Below are positions 11,859-23,844 of a stretch of DNA of 64,000 nucleotides, one piece after another. The stretch comes from Cadophora sp. MPI-SDFR-AT-0126 (Eukaryota > Ascomycota > Leotiomycetes > Helotiales > Ploettnerulaceae), in assembly GCA_020747065.1 (NCBI GenBank), contig JAGMVK010000008.1, forward strand, positions 1,550,001 through 1,614,000, read 5' to 3'. The notes under the pieces were generated by a model that saw only the letters and a program-made list of their open reading frames with translations, was not told the origin of the DNA and did no database searches. Each line of letters opens with the position of its first letter. Position 1 is the stretch's first letter. The translations under genes and the position numbers were made by a program.

Positions 11859-13209
11859 ATGGGTTCCATTTCCGCAACCTTCAGTGCTCCCCCGACGAGG
11901 GCCTTCTTCAAGGGTGGACTTCTTTTTGATATGTAAGAACTTCCCATCCCCGTAGTATCACGGATGACGTGCGGCTCTGCTGCTCTCATTGTGTGGGCTA
12001 CCTTTGCAGCCCACTCTTGGGCAGCCTGCTCGAATGCTCAAATCCTACACGTCTGTCTTTAATTTGGCGAGATGGTATTGACACTCGGCAGGGACGGTAC
12101 TATCATAGTAGGAATGCTTGCCTGATAGACCTTATGTGTCACTGACATGCACGCTCAACTCAGGATTCTACAGATGCAGTTGTAAAACACTGGCACATGT
12201 ATGTTTGGATCAAGCGTACCCCTTCCCCTTTATTTCTCGGTTAACAAGTAGACTTCTAGCATTGGAAAAGAGATAGGCGTCGACCCAGCCGTCATACTAG
12301 CGACATCTCACGGCAGGAGGTCCATTGACATGTTGAAAGTCTTGAGTCCTGAGCGGGCAAATTGGGAATGTACCGTCCCCTTTCTTCTCTCCTCGCATCT
12401 CTGTATGCTCATGCAAGCCATCATCGAAAAGGCTTTTCATAACGCAATTTGTTGCTACCCCTATTGACTGTTCGTCGAAGCGAGATGGTCTAGATTTGAC
12501 TCTCAGCTGATTTTGCCCTGCTGGCTTGCTACTGTGACGCCAGTAACAAAGCCACGGTCCCACCGCTGACACTTCGTAGACATTAAGCATATGGAAGGAC
12601 TACTTCCAAAGAACTACGGGGAAGATGTAACCGAGATCCCCGGAGCGCGTGCCCTCCTTGACCAGGTCAGCAAATCCTCTCAGTGTTTCCCAAATTCCTC
12701 GAGAGCCGAGTCTGTGGGAGGTCTCCTCCAGCACGACAAAACATAATACTACTATCAGCTGCTCTTACTGTAACCATTGAACCAAGCCAAGTCTGACTCG
12801 TCAAAAGATTAAGACAGACAATGTCCCCTGGGCAATCGTCACATCTGGGACCACGCCTCTTGTGAGCGGCTGGCTGGAGGTGCTCAAGCTCCCGGTACCT
12901 GAAAACCTCGTTGTGGCTGAAGACGTAGAGAACGGCAAGCCCGATCCGGCGTGCTATTTGATGGGTATGGAAAAATTGGGTGCCACAGACGCGAGTCAAG
13001 TCCTTGTGCTCGAGGACAGTCCCGCGGGTATCAAAGCGGGTAAGGCGGCGGGCTGTAAGGTCCTTGGTCTGGTCACATCTCATACGGTTGAGCAAATCGT
13101 CGGCGCTGGTCCGGATTGGATCGTCAAAGACTTGACGAGCGTTAAGGTTGTGGGCTTTGGAGAGAAAGGGGTAGAACTGGAGTTCAGGGACGCGTTGGTT
13201 ACCAATTAA
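11859..13209 (+). CDS. GPP1: Glycerol-1/3-phosphatase, HAD family (GPP-like)
   Basis: Six exons: 11859-11932, 12092-12107, 12164-12198, 12260-12369, 12580-12665 and 12808-13209, encoding 240 aa, the normal length for yeast Gpp1/Gpp2 relatives. HAD motif I is split by introns: LLFDM|DGTII, nucleophile Asp 24 and acid/base Asp 26. Motif II is WAIVTSG, the motif III Lys lies in ENGKPDPACYLMG, and motif IV is VLEDSPAGIKAG. The enzyme removes phosphate from glycerol-3-phosphate to make glycerol, the osmolyte branch of glycolysis (family knowledge); a related 2-deoxyglucose-6-phosphatase activity is possible. Exon 2 is only 16 nt. Intron 1 is 159 nt and intron 4 is 210 nt, longer than the window's norm. 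All junctions are GT-AG and in phase, so the gene looks intact. Confidence 0.88.
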
Positions 13210-16200
13210 CCTCGAGTTTGAGGAGAGAAGAAAGACAATATCGAAAGTGCAGATTGAAAGCGGCATTGGTCTGATAGACAAACAATAGATAGATCCGTAT
13301 GTAGATAGCATGGACTGTATTGACAACATATCAAACCCAAGCACGGGACTGTATGCCGCACCCATCAACCTCTCATCAGCAGGAAAGGTACTAACCACCC
13401 AGCGACCCGCCATCATAAGGAACGCCTCACCTCACTTCTGCTCTCCGATTCGACGTCCTCTGGATCCCATCTCGGGTTCCTCCTTTCCCGCATGTCCCAG
13501 ATCTGGGACCGCTTGTCAAGACCTCGGAAGGCATCCTGAGCCTCTCATTGGCCAAACCAGCCTCGCCACCAAAATTGCAGCACACCACCTTTCACCAATT
13601 AGTGGCAAAGCACCAGGAAGTAACGCATTGCCAAAGTGGATTTAAGAAAGCAATATTTTCCGCTTCGGATATTCGAAGGTAAGTATTGGATCTGTTTTGG
13701 ACAGTCTTTGAAGCGAGTCCGTGATGTTGCAGTAGTGTTGTGGGGATCCCGTTGGTTGGGATGATCCGAGGAGAGCAAGCGGGCGATAGGACTCGTAACT
13801 GAGTGATATTCCAACGGGCGGAGAGGCGGCCAATGGACCCTGATTTTCGTAATGCGGAACTTGGAACGAGAGTGAGGATTGGTTTGAAGCTTGTTCCGAA
13901 GAATCTGAACTCGTATTTATTTTGGTGTTTGCTTTGGTTGGTTGAATGGTCGGCTGGATCTGCCTCGATTACAAGTGCAGACCTCTGATTGAGGCAGAGA
14001 GAGCCTTGAATCCAGGAACGGAAGAGTATGATACGATATAAGGTGCGGCGGCGGTTCAAGAGGTCAAATCATGGTGTTGTAATGGTTGATCTTGGTGATC
14101 TTGCCTCTGGTTTGTCTTGATTCAAACTTTGTCCGACAATATTGACGGGAAGAATTTCAGAACTTGGATTGAAAATTTATCTCGAGGCCGACCTATCGGT
14201 AATGTAATGGTTCGATCTGAGAATGCATCATAGCAAATGCAGGATGCAAGTCAAAGTCTGGTCCTTGACTGCTGCTATTGAAGGAGCTGTGATCTGACAT
14301 GGCCAATAGCCTTGCGCAGGAGACAATGTACTGTTATCGAGAGCATCTGAAATCTGAAGGGGACGCACATAAACTTTTAACATTGTTGACTCGACGGAGC
14401 ATTTATTGATCGCTCTGTTGTGTTAAAAGCACGGGAAGGAGTTTCACTGGCTCGATTCTGCCGCTCGGCATTCAATAGACAAGAAATGGTGAGAAAATTG
14501 AAAGAACTTGAAGAAAATATAACTAGACATGCATCTCTATTCGCCCTTTTGGGATGTACTATGACAAGTGAGAATAATCTACGATGCCACTCGGTGTCGC
14601 TGGCACTTGGGTACGCGCCAAAGGAATGAATTGCCAAAATAGATCCATCTTCAAGCCCAATCTTCAAAGAATCAAGATATAAAATTCAAAAACTTATTAC
14701 AAATCAGAAAAAGATCCTTCAGCTGACATTCTTTGCCTGGACAAATTCGCCCCCACACCTTGCCCAGGAGTTTCCCGAGCGAAATCTAGACGCAGCCCGC
14801 CAGGAACACAGGTACACGGCACATGAAATTGAGACAACCCCCCTTCCTTTCTACCGCCTCCCAAATCTGCTACAAGTTGGGTTATTTGTCAAACATGAAA
14901 ACGGAGAATGGCGCTTGCCCGCTAGAACGCCTTTCAGTGACAAAAAGCAAGCCTTTGGTAACTCCTCAGCAGTTTTTGTTGACCCAGGACCCTGGTTTAT
15001 TGCTTTTGTGTATTCTCGCTGGATTTCATTGTGAGCGGGAGAGAAGGCAAGAAATCAGAGACATGTGTTTTCGGAGAAATAGTACTCGCGTTCAACGTTC
15101 GGGCTGGTGCTACGGATGTCTGTCTACTAGTTTGCTTTTCCATGGTGCGGAAGCGAAAATTATGGCAGGACGTTTTATGAAGAGAATGCAGGAGATTGAT
15201 AGTGGCGCATGACAGATACACCAGCGACTACTGTATGATTTGCATAAGTCCAGCCTCATTATGAGCGGTCATGGTCACTGTCACCATGTCTGAAAGTGCA
15301 GATTGACATGTCTGTTTCCTTTGTCCTCGCCGAATGTTCTATTCGTGTACGATTGCGTATGCTATTTTCCGAGCCGCGAGGGAACATTACTCGAGTAAGG
15401 CAGGACGAGGAAGGAGCTAAGGGGAGGTTTTCTGGTAACGAAGCCGTTGATATAGTTGCAGTGGACGGGTCGGATCTGCTTACTTTTATTCAACCTTAGG
15501 TTGTGACGCTGTGCAACTGGTCATCGTGCTTCCGTTCCTCAGATTCCTTCCGCTGGTATCTGGAGAACATCATGAGAGCTTCAAGTGCCAGGTTCGAATT
15601 CCAAATCGTCCGGACCCTTGGTCCAGCATTTGAGCCAAGTAGTCTAGGTCGGCTGGCAAAAGATTGCAATGGCTGCTGTGGAAGGTAGCACAGACGAATA
15701 CCGAACGCAAGACCTCCTGAAGAGGTAGTAGCATAGCATACGGCATCCGTTAGAGCTTCCGAGGATATGGTTGTTGGAAATTTTGGGGCCCTCTGGGCAC
15801 CTGCAAGTTTCCTTGATTAGGAGATTTGATTTCGGGTGGTGTCTGCGGTTTTCCGTTAGGATAGGCAGCCTTTGAAGGGGGACAGTGGGTGAGCTGTATT
15901 CCGCACGGCATGAAGAGACAATCACGCGATCATTGATATTACTTCGAGTAAGAGATAGACGGATCATCATCTCACTATTGCACCCAGGACTTGTAGGAGA
16001 CACTTCTCGGTCCGGATGACCTCGAGAACAGGCGATCAGCCAAGTCGCTGAGGCTGATCATCGGGTAGGGGCCTTTCCGCAGTACCCGGTTCTCAATAAC
16101 GAACTTCAAGGCTGTGCACAATATAAATTGATCTACGGACGATCGCTCAATATAAGATAGATTAAAGATAAGAACTTGTAAAGTGAGGCTCAGAAGGTTT

Positions 16201-16900
16201 GTTTCGATCCCCAACAACAGCAATATAAGTGAAGCAACGAGTGATAGTATCATATAAATTGTACCTGTTTGACGCAACGGCACAACGGGTCTCAAAACTG
16301 AAGATCATTTTAGGCCCACAAGAGAGGGGTTCGCCATCCATTTGCGGGCAATGTTGACGAAGGAGCACGGTGGCCTAGGAAAACAATGCGGCTCTTGTAA
16401 ATCTGGTGACTGGTCGTTATTTGCGGAGAAAGCCCCTGTTCGCATTGCTCGAGCACCCTGAGCTGATCTTAAATTTGACGCCAAAGCGCTTGACTGGGGG
16501 CCTTGGATAACAAATTTCGGATACGAAAAACAACAAACGAACGGGTTTGGATCGACGCATGAATGGAAGACTGGAAGCTGAAGAAAAGAAAGAGCAACTA
16601 TGCTGTGTTCAAATTCATGCTTCCACAACGATTGGAGCTTGATACTGGGACGATGGATGAGAAATAATGACATTTGGACTGTTTTTGCTTCTTCCAGGGG
16701 GGCAGGAACAAGCCGGCCAGGCGCCAGGCCATTATGGCCATCCCTTGCCTGCCGGGAACGATCTGCCGAGGAAAGGAAGAGATGAGACAAGAAAGCAAGT
16801 TTTGAGATTGACGATCTGAGAGCAAAGGGAGGGGATTGTAAAGGAAAGGAAGGGAAAGGAAGAAAAGAGGAGAGAAGGAGCGATGAGGTTGGTTGCCCTG
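13210..16900. other. Gene-poor stretch
   Basis: About 3.7 kb downstream of the GPP gene. Only short ORFs (all under 205 codons) without recognisable domains or a consistent splice path. A minus-strand frame at 16295-15975 has a hydrophobic start followed by a globular-looking tail, but no support for a gene. Confidence 0.5.
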
Positions 16901-17029
16901 GCTGCTGTGGTTGATGCAAGTCATGAGTCGGGTTCTTTTTGCCTTACAGTACAGCAAGACGAACATCAACATCGTCCCTACGTTACCCCTTTTTTCGAGC
17001 ATGGCTAGCCGCTTTGCCCTGATGCATTA

Positions 17030-17073
17030 CACTCCACTCCACTCCACTGCACTGCACTGCACCGCACTGCACA
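17030..17073 (+). repeat. Minisatellite of 5-bp units (ACTCC/ACTGC)
   Basis: Tandem five-base units, first CTCCA three times, then CTGCA-type units several times with one variant (CCGCA). Immediately followed at 17111 by another tandem array. Confidence 0.85.
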
Positions 17074-17110
17074 ACTCATCGCACGTGGCGGTGGATCGGC
17101 AGGCATTGTG

Positions 17111-17150
17111 CCTGAGCCTGAGCCTGAGCCCTGAGCCCTGAGCACTGAGA
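17111..17150 (+). repeat. Tandem CCTGAG repeat array
   Basis: Six- and seven-base units CCTGAG / CCCTGAG in about six copies, ending in degenerate copies. Confidence 0.85.
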
Positions 17151-17234
17151 GCCCTCAGCCTGTTGCGATAAGCAAAAAACGCCCTGGAATGACATCGCTG
17201 CTGCTCTACTTACTGTCTGGTGTGTATGTACTCC

Positions 17235-17248
17235 GTACAGTACTGTAC
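17235..17248. repeat. 14-bp perfect palindrome
   Basis: GTACAGTACTGTAC reads the same on both strands. It is embedded in a patch with further GTAC and CCGTAC words. Confidence 0.8.
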
Positions 17249-17625
17249 ATTAGAACGCACAAGATAAGATGCTTCCTCAGTCAAAACTGCCCTCGATGGA
17301 CACACACACATGAAATTCCTTTCAGCCCCGGGTACTGACTGTACCGTAGTGCGTTCGCTATCAGGTGTTTTGTTATTTTGCATTCCAGTCAGTCCCAAGA
17401 ATGAGTGAATCCTTCAGCTGCCTGCCCGCCGTCTGTCATTTTCTCAAAAGCTTGAGTTCCCCAGATGGATGAGTGTTCAAGTTCAATGTCCCTGTTCAGA
17501 TAGCCTCTCTCTTCATTTCCAATGCCACGCAATGAAAGGAAGGCTGGCTGCCTGTCAACTTGACAACTTGCTTGTCAAGCCCAAAGCAAGCAAGCACTGT
17601 TCGCTGACGGCTTGTGCCATCCATG

Positions 17626-17649
17626 TCCCGATCCTGGTCCCGATCCTGG
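17626..17649 (+). repeat. 12-bp tandem duplication
   Basis: TCCCGATCCTGG occurs twice back to back. Confidence 0.85.
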
Positions 17650-17807
17650 TTCTGTTGGTCGGTCCCCGGTCCCAGAGATCCATCCACCACAACCTGTGGC
17701 AGTCACCAATTTGTGGCAGTGTGGACAACAACATCGGATTTTGACGGGCGCCCACCAAGCCAAAGGCACAAAAAGCACAAAAGAACCTCTTCCTCAACCT
17801 CATGGCC

Positions 17808-17828
17808 CATGCTCATGCTCATGCTCAT
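17808..17828 (+). repeat. CATGCT tandem repeat
   Basis: The six-base unit CATGCT is repeated about three and a half times. Confidence 0.85.
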
Positions 17829-18039
17829 CCCATCCTCCGCTTCTTCATCCTCGGGGACCATCCATCCATCCATCATCATTGGGTCGATTACGAGAAAGGC
17901 TGGCGACCCTTCGGCAGCTGTGATAGGCCATCCGAGCGAGCGGTCACGGCTCCCCATCGTCCCATCAATCCCTGCTGACACTCCCGAAAGGAGCGCTGCT
18001 CTGCTGGTCTGGTCTGGTTTGCTCTGCAGCATCAGGAAC

Positions 18040-18158
18040 TACGGAGGTACTTACACAGACAGGATTTGCACTTCTGTCTCTGGTACTGGAGATCTGCTCT
18101 GGGGATCTTTCGGTACGCTATCCCGCGTCGATTATTGCGACCCCCAATACGGAGGTAC
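18040..18158. promoter_or_regulatory. Two copies of TACGGAGGTAC
   Basis: The 11-mer TACGGAGGTAC occurs at 18040-18050 and 18148-18158, centres 108 bp apart, same orientation. A 10-base version (TACGGAGGTA) recurs at 37914-37923. CGG-containing near-palindromes are the usual form of zinc-cluster regulator sites in fungi, but no factor can be named. Confidence 0.4.
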
Positions 18159-19573
18159 TGTACACACACCACACCCACCACACGGCAAGTCAGATGGTCA
18201 TCATGAGTGAAGCTGCCGACTCGTCGCATGCGCGCGCGAGAAACCCAACCGATGATTCAAAGCATGGGCTTTTCGCGCTTCCGATCCCTGACATTCAACC
18301 GCAGCGCCGGCACGAGATGAGGAGATTACAAAGTTAAGCTGGACACTCGAGAGGTTGGCACTCGATGAAAGACGGAGAACACCCTATCAACGGCCTCGCG
18401 GGAATATTTTCCGCAAGTATTTCAACGAGTCAAGCCTGATCGATTCCAGCACTGGAAAGGCTAGGTAGTCATAGTTGCAATTGCGGTGCTGTCACAAGTC
18501 GGGGGAATTAGGATGTATGTCTCTGGGCTTATCAAAATGCCCGAGGGCTAGATCACTACGGCAGTCAACATTTTGTCGCAGTTGAAGGATGCAAAACGAA
18601 CTTTTAGCACACCCTATGGATCCTCTTCTGGACATCAGAATTCTCTGCATGTATCCCGCGAGCCCTGATAGGCGTCTTCGTCAACATGTATCCACACTTA
18701 CTCTACCAGATTTGGTCAGGTTGGTCCAGCCCTTTGGTTCTCGCTTCCGGATGTGGTCTCTGTTCGCGATCATGCGTCCAGCTGAATATCTAGAGCAGTC
18801 TATGACAGGGCTAGTACCTAGAGAGCTGGCTCGCAGGAACAGCGGATGCAGCGATAGCATTGGAGTGCGGGGACCAGGCCGTCACCGACTACATGGAAAC
18901 GTGGGAACCCCCTCATCAGATGGATGAGAACTACTCCGGACAGTACGTAAATACCTACCCTGAAGGAAGGTCGAGTTCATCATCGTCACTTGATCAGTGC
19001 ACCGTCGCTTGCGGCCCATTAGCAGACATGCGATTTTCTTAACTGCACATCTTATGGCAGCACCACGGCGTTTCCCATTTGATTGCAGGGATGGGAGCCG
19101 CCAACTTAATTCTTCACCATGGTGGCTGGCATTGAACTTCCTGAGTCTGCCTCTTGCGACTACTACGACTTGAGGACTATTTGGTCGAGGATTATAATTG
19201 ATTGTGCTGCGCCAAATCAAAAGATACTGTCGCTTTTTCTACTGTCGAATTCTGGGTGTTTTCATTGTTGCTGAAGAAGTAGTGCGTCCTGTTGTTGCGA
19301 TGATCACCCATTGGCTCCCGCGAGTGCGGCGGTACAGCACACCCGCATATGCATCTCCAGGGAATGTGGGTAAAAATAGAGTTGAGATGAGGACCTCCCT
19401 CCTCCATCTTCATTGTTGCACAAAGTTGATTTCCACCTTCCCGTCATTCTCCAGGAAGTCAAGGAGGGCACTTTCTCCTCCCACGCCGTTCATTTTCATA
19501 ATGGCAGTGCATGCACAACTGCTTTCACGAGTCCTATATTAAGCATGGAGCAGATATATACCCTGATTATATC

Positions 19574-19617
19574 ACGATTCGCGAATCGAGAGCGAGCAAC
19601 GTCGATTCGCGAATCGA
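19574..19617. promoter_or_regulatory. Paired perfect palindromes, 28 bp centre to centre
   Basis: CGATTCGCGAATCG at 19575-19588 and TCGATTCGCGAATCGA at 19602-19617 are perfect palindromes sharing the same core and separated by 13 bp. Two such palindromes by chance within 45 bp are very unlikely. They could be cooperative binding sites for a dimeric factor; no known factor is assigned. Confidence 0.55.
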
Positions 19618-21226
19618 TAGCCAGTGACGATGACAATCTATGCGCTTGCTCGCCCGCTGTCTGCCAGCAAACGTTGGACGGTAACAGGCGACCCGGATGC
19701 TTGATGAGGAGCAGCGCAGTAGTGATAGCAATAAAAAAAAGCGTTACGGCCCTCTGCGTTTCTGCAGCAGAATTTTTGATTTAATCTGGGTTAGTGTTCA
19801 GACTTCCAAACAGGTCCGAGTTGGACAAGAGGCATTCATCACGGCGCTCATTCGTCGGGGACGACTTTAACAACATCTGCTACGACCCCGAAGCGGGAGA
19901 TGAAGCGAGTGAAGGGTGCTGAAATTGATAAGGTAGACTGGGTTCCGGAGGACGATGGCGCAAACCTTGCCAGGAACAGAGTTATCCGTCCCAAGCCTCA
20001 AGTGCGGGTTGGGCAGCTTGGCTGGCTCTGGCTTAGTGGTGTGAGTTAGCTTGAAGCTTTAACATGGCGCGATCATCAGAGGGCGAAGAAGGGGAGGGAA
20101 GGGGTGTTGACATCCAGGCTGCCTGCCCAGTGAGAGGAGTATGGGTCTGGGTCCATGTCCAGCTAGTAAGCAAGCAATTCAGGCCAGGGCAGGACAGGGC
20201 AGAAGAGGGCCGGCAGAGCGAGGGTGCAGAGAAGAGCAACAGAGCAACGGCGCAACAGAGACAGAGAACAGCAAAGCAAGCCTGAGCAACGTTCTGCATC
20301 GCAACGCTAAGCTAAGCAAAAAAAAGAGCCTGGGAGATGTCTCACTTCCACTTTCCCTCCCCCCCGTCTGGTCCCACAGCGGCAAATAGCGTCTGGACCA
20401 ACCACAGTGGTTGAGATATGTCCGTTCACTCACAATTTCACAGGGGCAGAAAGGAGACACAACAGCTTGGGATGACAAGGACAAGGACAAGGCCAGGCAG
20501 GGTTAAGGCAGGGGCAAAGAAAGACTGCAAGGTTACCACGCGCTTTTCGGCCTTCACAATCCCACTTCCTCACATCAAAAAGGCCCTGGTGGGGCCCCCT
20601 CATCCCAAAATCCCGAGCACCACCAGCAGTCCAGCAGTCCAACAGTCTGCAATTCTGGCCAAGCCAAGCCACGCCAGCGGTCTGCATTGCAACAGCCAGC
20701 GACAAGGCAGCGTCGAGATCTCTCTGTTCTCTTCATCCTCTTGCAAGCCCTTAGAGCCCCTGCCTGGTCAGCAGTAGCATACAAACACTCACTTACTCTC
20801 GCAGCAGCACCCCAATCGATGCACTCACATATTTATTTATTACTTGCCGACTTCACCTACTTACTACTTCTTTTCCTGTCCTGTCTGCGCTGCGCACTTT
20901 TCTTCCTGACATCCTCAACTCACTCACTCACTCTTGTTTGTTGCTCTTTCTTGTCGAGCTCCGCCCCGAACAGACCTCCTCTTCGTGTAGTGGTCATATA
21001 CTTCAGAAATCCCCACTGCTTGCTTGCTTGCACCTGAACTACGGGGACTTGTTTCTGCCAGGATAAGAGCGAGCGAGTGTCGACCTTGCTGAGCGCCCGC
21101 GCCCTGGCTTCCGCACCAGCATCAAGCAGCAGTCGCAGCCACACACAGCAGATCTAGTCAGTCAGCCGCCCGCCAACTCGAGCTGTCCCTTTCCCGCCGT
21201 GCCGTACAATTCCTACCTACCTTACC

Positions 21227-21718
21227 GTATGTGCTCGTCCCTTCTTTCCATCCTTCCTTCGTTCCTTCGTTCAACACAACTCCGCGCTCTCCTCCCTCTT
21301 TCTCCCTTTTGCCCTTTTCTAACTCTTGTTAAACAGTCTCTCCCTTCATTCTTTACACCCCTGATTTACGCCGAGGGACTGCACTAATCATCATCATTGA
21401 CCTCGTTCCTCATAATTACGTCCACAACCACCACCACCACTCGCTCGTTCACCTTCCATAATAATACGCGGCCAGCCTCGACAGGGAATCAACAAAGTAC
21501 TGCCACGCATAGCCTTCAATCTTTTGTCTAACATACGACGAAACAAAATTATCGACGGCAAACCCAATTGTTCCCTCGAATCTTGGACGCCTTACACTCG
21601 CTCTTCTCCGACCACCTACAATATCCTTTATCCTGATTCCACTTAATCTTTCGAATCGCCTTTGTTCTGGACAACCTCGTCGAGACTAATTGAGATCACT
21701 TTGCCCCTCACATTTCAG
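21227..21718 (+). other. Probable intron in the 5' leader of the homeodomain gene
   Basis: A donor TTACC|GTATGT at 21227 and an acceptor CACATTTCAG ending at 21718, with a CTAAT-type branch upstream, frame a CT-rich 492-nt segment. If real, an in-frame Met at 21690 lies inside the intron, which supports starting the protein at 21783. Needs transcript data. Confidence 0.45.
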
Positions 21719-21782
21719 CGGAGTGTTGATCGCGTTCTTGGCTGGTGGATTCGACCGTAATTCTTCAACTCTGGTTCCGAGC

Positions 21783-23844
21783 ATGCCAAATATGGAGTTC
21801 TTCGAGCCAACGTCTTACCACCACCAGCACCCTCATTACCATCACGAACATATGTCTCATTACAGCGACGCCCATCAGACCTACGCAATGGCACAATCTG
21901 CACCCATGATTGCAATGCCGAATGTTGCGAAGGCAAACGAGACTAAACCGCGCCTTGGGAAGGATGAAGTGGACATCCTAGAGCGGGAGTTCAAGAAGAA
22001 TCCCAAGCCAACAACCCAGACGAAGCGCCAATTCGCCGAGGAAATGGTTGTTGATTTGGCACGAATAAATGTAAGTGTGGGGGAGGGGATTGAGGGGAAA
22101 TTGCCGCTAACAATGGTAGAACTGGTTCCAGAATCGACGTGCAAAGAGGAAGCAAGAGAAGAAGCAGGAGGCTTATGAGGCTGGTCAAGCCCAAGAAGCT
22201 TTGGGCTACTCGGAGCCATCATCGCCAGATCTCTACAATGGCAGCGGATACTACAGCGACAACAGCCAAATCGTTCCCATTCAGCGACCATCCGCCCAAT
22301 TCTCTTTGGTCAATGGCCCTCCGCCTCCTGTTGCCCCATGTAACCCTCAATACATCGATCCTTCAACAGCCAGCATGGAGTCGCTACACCGGACAATGGC
22401 TGCTGCTCAGGCTGCTTCGGGACACGATGAATTCCACACTTTCGTCGACCAGCACGATTCTATGCCTACATTTGGAGGGTCCATGCATAGTTTCTCAAGC
22501 ACTGACCGTGCTCATTTCCCATCTCCAGACGAATCGCTAGACCAATTCAATAACAGCCAGACTTACTCATACCCTTCGAGCTTCTCCAACAGCCTCTATA
22601 TTAATCCTTCTCGGTCCCAATCAATTGTTGAGGTTCAATCACCAGAAGATGCTTCAAATCATACTCCAACGCCATTCAACAACTTCCAAAACTCCAAGCA
22701 CGAGGCTTCCATTCCTCATTTGATGACGACCTTTCCCTCGCAGTTACTTCCCTCCCAGTCAAACGATGGGGCATCCCAGCAAAACGACGAACAATTCACC
22801 CAGAGTCCAGAGTCCATCCACGAGTCAACAGTTGCCATTGGTTTTAGATACGATATTGCAGAGTCCGGAGACTCATCCGTCTCACCGCCTGGACCATCGA
22901 ATGCATTCAAATCCCCGCCACCTCCAATGGACATTGCTTCCCGCCGAAAGAAGGTTCAAGTTAAGCCTGCAGCATTGGTTGCCGATACCTTGAGAGGACG
23001 TCCTTCCATGGGCCCGAGAACCGTCTCTCATGCAGAGGGGTTCCGTCGGGGAGGTGAAAGTCCCGCATCATCACCTATGCGTCGCATTGTTTCCGCTGGT
23101 GGGAACAGAAATGTTCTGAGCGGCCGCATCTACAAATCTGGCATCGAATCCTCTCAGCGGTCCCCTATCAACCTCGGCGGATTTGCTGATGCGGGGTCTT
23201 TCCTGGAGTACAACCAGCAGAACATTCGAAACCCCTCGCTCACAGCTGGATCTTCACTAAACTCGAGCCTGGCTCCTCCAACTCCCATGTCCCCTCGAGA
23301 AAGGGAGATGACATTTCCCAAGTTGGAAAGCTCTCGTTCAACTGCATCTCCGATCGAAGGGGGTATTAACTTCGTCTTCAATACTGGCGTCCCTGGATGT
23401 TTCACCACGATGGAAGGGGATCAAAACTTGGCATCACCCCCTGAGACACCGCAGGCACATTTGGCTGCTGCTTCGAACAACTGGGCAAATGGGCTTGACT
23501 TGTCCGACAAGACATGGCAATACGACGTCCAAGACGAACCCCTATACACCCCTGCCCAAGACTCATTCCCAATGGAGATCCATATGCCACAGCCATCCTA
23601 TCTTGGCTCCATGAGTCAACCAGTCACTCCTGCCTTCGGGCAATTCAACCCTAACTTCATGTTTGGACACGAGTCGCCTCAGTACAAGAACGAGGCTGCT
23701 CAGTATACTCTTTCCACCCAATCTGGGTCTGAGTACTCATTTCCAGAATCCAACCAACACTACCTGGGTGTATCCCCTACGACAACTAAGCAGAAAACGT
23801 TTCAATTTTCGCACACCACCGCCGCTGACTTCTCTGAGAAGTGA
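21783..23844 (+). CDS. Homeodomain transcription factor
   Basis: Exons 21783-22070 and 22120-23844 (49-nt intron, GTAAGT...GGTAG) encode 670 aa. A His-rich N-terminus (residues 12-32) precedes a canonical 60-residue homeodomain at about 56-115: LGKDEVDILEREFKKNPKP, helix 2 in TKRQFAEEM, and recognition helix 3 VDLARIN|NWFQNRRAKRK with the invariant Trp, Phe, Asn and Arg. The intron splits helix 3 right before the NWFQNRR motif. The remaining 550 residues are Ser/Pro/Gln-rich, probably disordered and regulatory, with no second domain. Filamentous ascomycetes carry several such factors controlling conidiation, fruiting bodies or infection structures; I cannot tell which one this is. The unusually long upstream region suggests complex developmental control (inference). 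Confidence 0.9.

Larger units (their letters stand above)
16900..21226. other. Repeat-rich upstream region of the homeodomain gene
   Basis: More than 4 kb with no convincing coding frame but many short tandem repeats, CT- and CA-rich patches and palindromes (listed separately). Long, low-complexity upstream regions of this kind are typical of developmental transcription factor genes in filamentous fungi; the link to the gene at 21783 is inferred from position only. Confidence 0.5.

Noticed and set aside
13592..14059. 155-codon minus-strand frame
   Set aside because: Composition looks random and overlapping frames of similar length occur in the same place.
15580..15620. GGTTCGAATTCC resembling a tRNA T-loop (B box)
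   Set aside because: The flanking bases do not form the T stem, and no A box, anticodon arm or acceptor stem is found at the right distance.
15975..16295. 106-codon minus-strand frame with hydrophobic N-terminus
   Set aside because: No family recognised, no splice partners and no context.
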